Shown one piece after another: positions 1 through 6,083 of a stretch of DNA of 6,083 nt (positions within the stretch are counted from its first letter, which is position 1; each line of letters begins with the position of its first letter). The translations under genes and the position numbers were made by a program. This DNA comes from an uncultured Lacinutrix sp. (GTDB lineage Bacteria; Bacteroidota; Bacteroidia; Flavobacteriales; Flavobacteriaceae), in the NCBI GenBank assembly GCA_937916035.1, contig CALGIH010000377.1:1-6083 (forward strand), read 5' to 3'. The notes below the pieces were generated by a model. The model was not told where the DNA came from and ran no database searches. It worked only from the letters and a program-made list of their open reading frames with translations.

Positions 1-17
1 CTAATTTCAATTAAAAA

Positions 18-1680
<1,663 letters not shown>

Positions 1681-1681
<1 letters not shown>

Positions 1682-1695
1682 TAGCGAATCGCTAT
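1681..1695 (+). other. Small hairpin over the groEL stop codons
   Basis: The perfect inverted repeat ATAGCG-AAT-CGCTAT begins on the last base of the groEL stop codon and spans the second in-frame stop. It would form a 6-bp stem with a 3-nt loop just upstream of the main terminator. It has no T-run, so it is not itself a terminator. It may only help stabilise the mRNA 3' end, or may be chance. Confidence 0.35.
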
Positions 1696-1706
1696 AGATA
1701 AATTAT

Positions 1707-1740
1707 AAAAACGCTTCAATAAAAATTGAAGCGTTTTTTT
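1707..1740. terminator. Bidirectional intrinsic terminator between convergent groEL and lipoprotein gene
   Basis: A near-perfect 14-bp stem (1707-1720 with 1725-1738) has the core ACGCTTCAAT / ATTGAAGCGT and an AAAA loop. Read on the + strand it ends in seven T residues (1734-1740), 26 nt after the groEL stop. Read on the - strand it ends in five T residues from the complement of 1707-1711, shortly after the lipoprotein stop at 1744. One hairpin can therefore end transcription from both converging genes. Confidence 0.9.
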
Positions 1741-1743
1741 GTG

Positions 1744-2517
1744 TTATTCAAAAAGCGCATTAAAGTTTTTGTAAAAATATTCGGCTCTTAAAAAAGTACT
1801 ATCATTTTCCAAAATAGTATAACTCTTGCGATGAGCATTAAATGTTAAGCTAGTTTTTGAATCGAACTCTAAATTTTGAATCATACTTATTTTGTCATTG
1901 TGATCTACTTTATTGGCAACTAATTGATATGTGTCAATATCAAAATAATACGTCCATATATCTGAATTTTCATCGTCAGTTGAGTAACTAACATTGAGAG
2001 TGTGCACTTTTTTACCATCTAGTAATTCTTCTCCAATATAGTCTAATATCACACCTTTATCTTGCAATTTAAAAGGTTGACACACCACATAATGTGCTGC
2101 GAAAAAGGTATTTCTAGCCACCTCTAATTCAGCTGGTTCAGTAACCATAAATACAGAATCATTAATTACTTTTGAGAAAGCGTCGCCATGAAAATAAAGA
2201 TCGTTCTTCATTAACCCTTTTGATCTAAGCGATCCTTCTAGTGTTGGTTTTAATAAAAACAATTGACGTTGTACTATTTCTTTTTCAATGGTTCCATCTT
2301 GAGTATATAGAATGGTCGTTTTATCAAACTCAAGATGGGTTAGCTTATTCCAAGATTCGATTCCTCCATGAGCATCAATAGATTTTTGAACAATTTCATC
2401 AGCAGTAATTTCTTTTGTTTCACAACCTATTAAACACAAACTAAAAAGCATAAAAAAACCGAAGCGATAAACTTCGGTTTTTAATAATTCATTATTATTG
2501 ATTTTCTTCAGAATCAT
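1744..2517 (-). CDS. Putative lipoprotein, DUF6503-like
   Basis: Probable envelope lipoprotein of unknown function, 257 residues from the start chosen here. The h-region FGFFMLFSLCLIG leads to lipobox LIGC with Cys32 as the predicted lipidated residue. The mature part opens with ITADEIVQKSIDAHGG..W, an N-terminal pattern I associate with Bacteroidota DUF6503 lipoproteins. It then continues as alternating beta-type segments (LEFDKTT, VHTLNVSYSTDD, WTYYFDIDTYQLVANKV), which would suit a LolA/LppX-like half-barrel, although that fold is inference. The mature part has one further Cys, in YVVCQP (Cys146). The start is uncertain. ATG at 2517 gives a charged n-region and a normal signal peptide but overlaps the upstream gene by 23 nt and encodes a terminator-like hairpin. 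ATG at 2451, right after the T-run, gives 235 residues but leaves only nine residues before the lipid Cys and no positive charge. The gene is last in the - strand series and converges on groEL. Confidence 0.75.
   Translation of the reverse strand: MILKKINNNELLKTEVYRFGFFMLFSLCLIGCETKEITADEIVQKSIDAHGGIESWNKLTHLEFDKTTILYTQDGTIEKEIVQRQLFLLKPTLEGSLRSKGLMKNDLYFHGDAFSKVINDSVFMVTEPAELEVARNTFFAAHYVVCQPFKLQDKGVILDYIGEELLDGKKVHTLNVSYSTDDENSDIWTYYFDIDTYQLVANKVDHNDKISMIQNLEFDSKTSLTFNAHRKSYTILENDSTFLRAEYFYKNFNALFE
2452..2482 (-). terminator. Intrinsic terminator-like hairpin after the metal-binding lipoprotein gene
   Basis: An 11-bp stem pairs 2472-2482 with 2454-2464 (core CCGAAG / CTTCGG, flanked by A/T pairs) around a 7-nt loop. 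On the - strand it is followed by seven T residues (2458-2452). It starts 12 nt after the stop of the metal-binding lipoprotein, the classic spacing for an intrinsic terminator. The + strand complement also carries a short T-run, but no + strand gene ends here. The hairpin lies inside the open frame leading into the downstream lipoprotein gene, whose nearest ATG (2451) touches the T-run. Confidence 0.75.
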
Positions 2518-2806
2518 CATGATCCTCATGTAAAGTTCCATCATCATGTGCATGCTCCCCTTCTGTTTCCAGTTTTTTCAAATCCATGGCACAAACTGGA
2601 CACGCTCCATGACTATCATAAGTTTTACCTTCTTCACAATCCATTGGACATTGATATTCAGCAGCCATAGCCATATCTGCTTGATCAGCCGCATGGTCTT
2701 CTTGCATTTCTGTCTCTGCGTTAGCGTCTGCCTCTTTGTTAGTTTCTTTACATGAAACAACTGCTATTAAAACACAAGCGCATAACATTAAAATTACTTT
2801 CTTCAT
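2495..2806 (-). CDS. Heavy-metal-binding domain lipoprotein
   Basis: Small envelope lipoprotein (103 residues) that probably binds or buffers a soft metal ion. The signal peptide MKKVILMLCACVLIAVVSC ends in lipobox VVSC (lipidated Cys19). An acidic linker (20-50) with EDHAADQADMAM follows. Then comes a zinc-ribbon-like heavy-metal-binding domain, YQCPMDC..(51-57) and GACPVCAMDL (67-76), with four Cys at 53, 57, 69 and 72 and Met at 55 and 74. This is the CPM...CPxCGMxL pattern found in copper and heavy-metal efflux adaptors and in stand-alone flavobacterial lipoproteins, here with Ala73 where Gly is usual. The C-terminal tail (83-103) is rich in His, Asp and Glu (His85, 87, 93, 96) and could add metal ligands. 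It lies 24 nt after the HMA-domain gene and likely shares its transcript. Copper is the likeliest metal, but this is inference. Confidence 0.85.
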   Translation of the reverse strand: MKKVILMLCACVLIAVVSCKETNKEADANAETEMQEDHAADQADMAMAAEYQCPMDCEEGKTYDSHGACPVCAMDLKKLETEGEHAHDDGTLHEDHDDSEENQ

Positions 2807-2830
2807 ATTTATTAAAATTTTGTTTGGTGT

Positions 2831-3184
2831 TTAATTTTCGTGATCTTTTATAACTTTTTCATCTCTGTATTTACAACAAGGATCTATATTATTATAAACA
2901 TCCTCTTTTGCTTTGATGTCTTTAGTATCATGTCCTACGGCTACAATACTTTCTTTTATTTTCTTTAAACTGGTTTTGCGCTCATCAAAAATAAGCTTAA
3001 GCTCATGTGTTTTTACATCCCAATTGGCAAGCTTTACACCTTTTGTTTTTATAGACGCTTTTTCTATTCTTGTTTTGCACATTAAGCAAACACCATCTAC
3101 TTCAATAGTCGCTTTGGCATTCTTATTTTGTGCAAATGAGACTGTTCCTATTAACATCAATCCTAATACAATTAACTTTCTCAT
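2831..3184 (-). CDS. Secreted heavy-metal-associated (HMA) domain protein
   Basis: Periplasmic metal-binding protein of 117 residues. The signal peptide MRKLIVLGLMLIGTVSFA is followed by Q19, giving a typical cleavage site. The mature part is a single HMA (ferredoxin-like) domain at about 23-90. Its metal loop is GVCLMCKTRIEKA with Cys33 and Cys36, the CxxC pair that binds Cu(I) or similar ions in CopZ/MerP-type proteins; the usual Met before the motif (MxCxxC) is replaced by Gly31-Val32. After the domain comes a tail NNIDPCCKYRDEK with vicinal Cys103-Cys104, a second possible thiol site. The start ATG is 2 nt after the stop of the TonB-dependent receptor, so the two are very probably co-transcribed and translationally coupled. 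Likely role: hand-off or scavenging of metal imported or sensed through the receptor. The metal is not determined by the sequence. Confidence 0.9.
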   Translation of the reverse strand: MRKLIVLGLMLIGTVSFAQNKNAKATIEVDGVCLMCKTRIEKASIKTKGVKLANWDVKTHELKLIFDERKTSLKKIKESIVAVGHDTKDIKAKEDVYNNIDPCCKYRDEKVIKDHEN

Positions 3185-3186
3185 TT

Positions 3187-5424
3187 TTATTTTATTTTAA
3201 ATCGTAAACCTGCGTAATACATACTTCCAAAAATTGGACCATAGACAAACGTTGTATCAAAATTTGAGCCAAACGGATTGTCTGCACTTACAATGGGATT
3301 CTTCTGTTTTACATTTGTTAAGTTTTCACCACCTAAATATACTTCAAATTTATTAGAAAACACTTTAGTTATTTGTGCATTTAATGTTGACAACGTTGGA
3401 GTATATTCTGGTAATTGAAACTGAATTGGACTTGAAGCAGTTGACGAAAATCGTTGTTCACTTAGCCAATTATAGGTCGTGTCAAATTTCCATTGAGAAC
3501 CACTTTCTTTTTGTACAGTTTGGTAAGATACGTTTGCAAAAACACGATGCTTAGGTGTCAATGGTTTTTCTAACTTTCCAGAACTATACTGCGTTTTAAT
3601 ATCATAAAATTTATAAGCAGTTCGAAAATCAAAACCCTCAAATACATTATGACTAAACTCCGCTTGAAAACTATTTGCATAGCTTTCTCCATCTAAATTA
3701 TAAAAGCTTACTTCTTGTGGGTTTTCTAAATCTACAACTATCTGATTTTTAAAATCTGTTCTGTAAAAATCAACTGTAACGTCAGCTTTTCTAGTGAATA
3801 AATTAAACCCTTGTAAAAGTGAAACACCATAATTCCAAGCAATTTCTGGGTCTAAACCATAAATGGAGCCTCCAGAATTCGTTATATTAATAATCCTTGA
3901 AGACGCAAACACATTTTGATTTTCAGCAAAAACATTAGCACTTCTTTTCCCTCTTCCAAAAGAGGCTCTCAATGCAGAGCGTTCCCATGGTGTGTAACGC
4001 ACATGAACTCTTGGCGTGATAAATTCACCTAATAAATTATGAGAATCTACACGAATACCAGCTGTTAAGTTTAAATTTTCAATGTTGTCAAAGTTATATT
4101 CAAAAAATGCTCCAAAAGAACGCTCAGTTCGTGAAAAATCGTCATTTATAACTAGTTCATCATAATTATCATAAGTGAAGGATAATCCTGTTTTTACTTT
4201 ATGCCTTGAATCACTAATTATAGAATTATAAATCACATTTGAATACACACTATTATGCTTAATGTTATATTCATTAAGACCGAAGTAAGAATCCTGCCTA
4301 TGATTACTAAAAGCAAATTGAAAACCTAGGCTATGGTATGGGATTTTAGGATCTACATAGCCCATTTTTGCAGAAACCTCAAAGCGCTTTGTATCAATTT
4401 CACTTCCCCAAGCATTGGTGGTTAGTTTATCCGTATCTGGATTAAAATTTGTTTGGCCAGTTTGCTTTTCATCATTCAACACTCTAATATTTAAAAAACT
4501 CACAAACCCTTTTTCCAAGTCTGTATACTGCCAACGATTCATTACATTTATTTGTTTTTGCAATGGCATATCTAAAAAGGTATCATCATTATTGTCAAAT
4601 TTCTGATCTCTCAAATTACCATGCATGTACAAGCCTGTGCTCCATTTGTCGCTAACCTTGGTGTTTACATGTGTATTTAACTCGTATCTTCCATTGGCAG
4701 CAGCATACGCATTCACAAACAATTTATCATCTGTTGTTGGTTTTTGTAATTCGGCATTTATTTGGCCTGCAATACTTTCAAAACCATTGACCACGCTTCC
4801 TGCTCCTTTTGTTATTTGAATACTCTCTACCCAAGTTCCAGGAATAAAACTCAAACCATAGGCTTGAGAAGCTCCTCTAATCGATGGAATGTTTTCTGTA
4901 GCGATTAAGATGTAAGGACTGGTTAGTCCTAACATTTTTATTTGTCGTGTTCCTGAAACAGCATCGGCAAAATTAACATCAATGGAAGGATTGGTTTCAA
5001 AGCTTTCTGATAAGTTACAGCAAGCAGCTTTTAATAATTCTGCACTACTTATATTGATGATATTTCGAGATTCTAAATAGGACGTTGCGGTTGGCTTGCG
5101 TCTTCCCTTCAGAACTACCTCATCTAAATTAGACACTGGTTTTAGCCAATGTTGAACCATTCTTTGATCAGAAATATCCAAAGTATCTGTTGTAAATCCC
5201 ACGTAACTAATCACGAGTTTTTTGTAGTCTTTTTTATATGGAATGGTAAACACTCCATCAATATCGGTTGAAGCTCCAATGGTTGTTCCAAGCCAATATA
5301 CGTTTGCCCCAGGCAGTGGAATCTGATCATCTTTTTCATTTGCTTCCATGATCACCCCTTTTAATTCACCTTGCGAAAACAATAAGGCTGGAAACAAAAG
5401 CAGTATATATATTATATGTTTCAA
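3187..5424 (-). CDS. TonB-dependent outer-membrane receptor, metal-associated type
   Basis: Outer-membrane gated channel of 745 residues, powered by TonB-ExbBD. Order of parts: signal peptide MKHIIYILLLFPALLFS (cleaved before Q18); a carboxypeptidase-regulatory-like beta domain (about 20-100, with PLPGANVYWLGTTIGASTDIDGVFTI and LVISYVGF); LDEVVLKG (100-107) in the TonB-box region; a plug domain (about 115-230) with KAACCNLSESFETNPSIDV (Cys135-Cys136), GTRQIKMLGL, IPSIRGA, and ITKGAGSVVNGFESIAGQINAEL; then a 22-strand-type barrel to the end, closing with YYAGLRFKIK. The AACCNL...QIKMLGL plug type is one I associate with Bacteroidota receptors encoded beside HMA-domain proteins, which matches the next gene. 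Likely substrate is a metal ion or metal complex (inference). The start codon is TTG at 5424-5422: an in-frame stop lies upstream, no ATG or GTG occurs between, and the next ATG lies after the signal peptide. Confidence 0.93.
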   Translation of the reverse strand: MKHIIYILLLFPALLFSQGELKGVIMEANEKDDQIPLPGANVYWLGTTIGASTDIDGVFTIPYKKDYKKLVISYVGFTTDTLDISDQRMVQHWLKPVSNLDEVVLKGRRKPTATSYLESRNIINISSAELLKAACCNLSESFETNPSIDVNFADAVSGTRQIKMLGLTSPYILIATENIPSIRGASQAYGLSFIPGTWVESIQITKGAGSVVNGFESIAGQINAELQKPTTDDKLFVNAYAAANGRYELNTHVNTKVSDKWSTGLYMHGNLRDQKFDNNDDTFLDMPLQKQINVMNRWQYTDLEKGFVSFLNIRVLNDEKQTGQTNFNPDTDKLTTNAWGSEIDTKRFEVSAKMGYVDPKIPYHSLGFQFAFSNHRQDSYFGLNEYNIKHNSVYSNVIYNSIISDSRHKVKTGLSFTYDNYDELVINDDFSRTERSFGAFFEYNFDNIENLNLTAGIRVDSHNLLGEFITPRVHVRYTPWERSALRASFGRGKRSANVFAENQNVFASSRIINITNSGGSIYGLDPEIAWNYGVSLLQGFNLFTRKADVTVDFYRTDFKNQIVVDLENPQEVSFYNLDGESYANSFQAEFSHNVFEGFDFRTAYKFYDIKTQYSSGKLEKPLTPKHRVFANVSYQTVQKESGSQWKFDTTYNWLSEQRFSSTASSPIQFQLPEYTPTLSTLNAQITKVFSNKFEVYLGGENLTNVKQKNPIVSADNPFGSNFDTTFVYGPIFGSMYYAGLRFKIK

Positions 5425-5438
5425 AGTATATTTTATTA

Positions 5439-5470
5439 AAAAATTATGATTTGAGAATTTGACATTTCAA
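5439..5470 (-). promoter_or_regulatory. Weak candidate promoter for the receptor operon
   Basis: On the - strand a TTG (5470-5468) is followed after 21 nt by TAATTTTT (5446-5439), close to the Bacteroidota pattern TTG-N17-23-TAnnTTTG but lacking the final G. The predicted transcript would start only a few nt before the TTG start codon, giving a very short leader. In such AT-rich DNA a match of this quality can be chance. The operon could instead be read from the exosortase genes upstream, as no terminator is seen in the 51-nt spacer. Confidence 0.22.
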
Positions 5471-5475
5471 TACGA

Positions 5476-5904
5476 TTATCGCCTTATTTTACTGTAATAA
5501 AATGCAGGCAGCAAAATAACTAAAATTAAAGGTTGAATCAAAAATCTTCGAATATTAAAAAATAAATAATACTCTTCTTGCTTAGGATTGATTACAAAAT
5601 ATAAAAACGTGGAAAGCAGCAATAAATAAGCAACAAAATAAATTAACCCAGCAAATTTAATAATGCTTATATCTTTAAAAATAATATTCAAAATACCTAA
5701 TGAAATTCCTGAATTTAACACAAACCTCAAAGTTGTAAACAAAACAAGTTTTAAGGTTTCACGTCTTGTTGAATCTATATACAAATAGTCGTTTTCAAAA
5801 AACTGTAAAAAAGGATCGTAAAAAAGGTTGTTTTCAAAAAAACGAATCAGAACGAGCGTTCCAAAAAGAATAAGCAGCAGTATGTATTTTAATATCTTAC
5901 TCAT
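5476..5904 (-). CDS. Exosortase F system-associated membrane protein
   Basis: Small inner-membrane protein (142 residues from the chosen start) of the family found next to exosortase XrtF in Flavobacteriaceae (TIGR04127-type, flavo_near_exo). Its biochemical role is unknown; adjacency suggests it supports XrtF in sorting or anchoring exported proteins. About four membrane segments are visible: 4-20, 51-75, 81-105 and 120-137. Family-like motifs are RFFENNLFYDPFLQFF (21-36) after the first segment, a polar loop with DSTRRETLK, and RRFLIQP...LLPAFYY (119-137) near the C-terminus. I start at ATG 5904 (MSKILKY) because it overlaps the xrtF stop in the compact arrangement ATGAGTAA (8 nt). The longer start at 5925 (MREFIKK) would overlap by 29 nt. 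The overlap implies translational coupling with xrtF. Confidence 0.85.
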   Translation of the reverse strand: MSKILKYILLLILFGTLVLIRFFENNLFYDPFLQFFENDYLYIDSTRRETLKLVLFTTLRFVLNSGISLGILNIIFKDISIIKFAGLIYFVAYLLLLSTFLYFVINPKQEEYYLFFNIRRFLIQPLILVILLPAFYYSKIRR

Positions 5905-6083
5905 TTTTTTTATGAATTCTCGCAAAGCGTCTTACCCAAATCATCCATAATAAAAACACCATTCCATAAATAATTAATGGAAAAATGATGGTATGCAAAA
6001 TATCACGTCGCCAAGGATAATGATATAATCCAATAGACAGAATAACAATCCTTATTAAGTTGACAGCATAAATTAAAACACTT
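5897..6083 (-). CDS. xrtF: Exosortase family protein XrtF, C-terminal fragment
   Basis: The last 61 codons of a gene cut by the right edge of the window, read on the - strand from 6082 to the TAA at 5899-5897. The fragment begins SVLIYAVNLIRIVILS and continues LYHYPWRRDILHTIIFPLIIYGMVFLLWMIWVRRFARIHKKNE. This matches the C-terminal end of exosortases: a membrane helix with NLIRI carrying the conserved Arg, a short periplasmic turn, a conserved His (LHTIIFP) and a final helix ending in a basic cytoplasmic tail. Arg and His belong to the Cys-Arg-His catalytic set of this transpeptidase-like family; the Cys would be outside the window. The assignment to type F rests on the downstream associated gene and the flavobacterial background. 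Confidence 0.82.
   Translation of the reverse strand, partial: SVLIYAVNLIRIVILSIGLYHYPWRRDILHTIIFPLIIYGMVFLLWMIWVRRFARIHKKNE

Noticed and set aside
1..4. Possible groES stop codon (TAA at 2-4)
   Set aside because: Fits the usual groES-groEL order, but a single base before it is not enough to support a gene call.
2500..2560. Repeated CAT/ATG triplets suggesting a microsatellite
   Set aside because: They are the codons of the His/Asp/Glu-rich tail of the metal-binding lipoprotein, not an independent repeat.
2546..2755. Open frame on the + strand opposite the metal-binding lipoprotein
   Set aside because: Phe/Cys/Ser-rich translation that mirrors the Glu/Asp/Lys-rich sense strand; the sense frame has a signal peptide, lipobox and Cys4 domain.
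5904..5925. Upstream start (MREFIKK) for the exosortase F-associated protein
   Set aside because: It extends further into xrtF; the ATG at 5904 gives the compact ATGAGTAA stop-start overlap and a clean N-terminal membrane helix.

Overview
The window looks like a piece of a Flavobacteriaceae (Bacteroidota) chromosome. The DNA is AT-rich and Shine-Dalgarno motifs are mostly absent. The proteins carry typical flavobacterial signal peptides (for example ending LLFS-QG and VSFA-Q) and a GroEL with the GGM-type tail. The right edge holds the exosortase F pair (XrtF and its associated membrane protein), which is a hallmark of this family. I cannot name a genus from the sequence alone.

Layout. The left quarter is groEL on the + strand (56-1681), complete and ordinary. 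It ends at a strong hairpin at 1707-1738 that can terminate transcription from both sides. Everything else is on the - strand. Read in the direction of transcription (right to left) it runs: the C-terminal end of xrtF (cut by the window edge, stop at 5897); an exosortase F-associated membrane protein that overlaps it by 8 nt; a TonB-dependent outer-membrane receptor (5424-3187) that appears to start with TTG; a secreted HMA-domain protein that begins 2 nt after the receptor stop (3184-2831); a lipoprotein with a cysteine-rich heavy-metal-binding domain and an acidic, His-rich tail (2806-2495); an intrinsic-terminator-like hairpin (2482-2452); and a lipoprotein that resembles the Bacteroidota DUF6503 group (stop 1744), converging on groEL.

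Working together. The receptor, HMA protein and metal-binding lipoprotein form a compact envelope metal-handling operon: an outer-membrane importer or sensor and two periplasmic proteins with CxxC-type sites. Copper is the most natural guess, but the metal is inference and no P-type ATPase or regulator is in view. The exosortase F pair is a separate protein-sorting module. Only a 51-nt spacer with no visible terminator separates it from the receptor, so transcriptional read-through is possible.

The points most worth a second look are the terminator hairpin that lies inside the apparent signal-peptide coding region of the last lipoprotein, the TTG start of the receptor, and the paired cysteines present both in the receptor plug and in the HMA protein tail. 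I found no CRISPR array, RNA gene, transposon or plainly new system.
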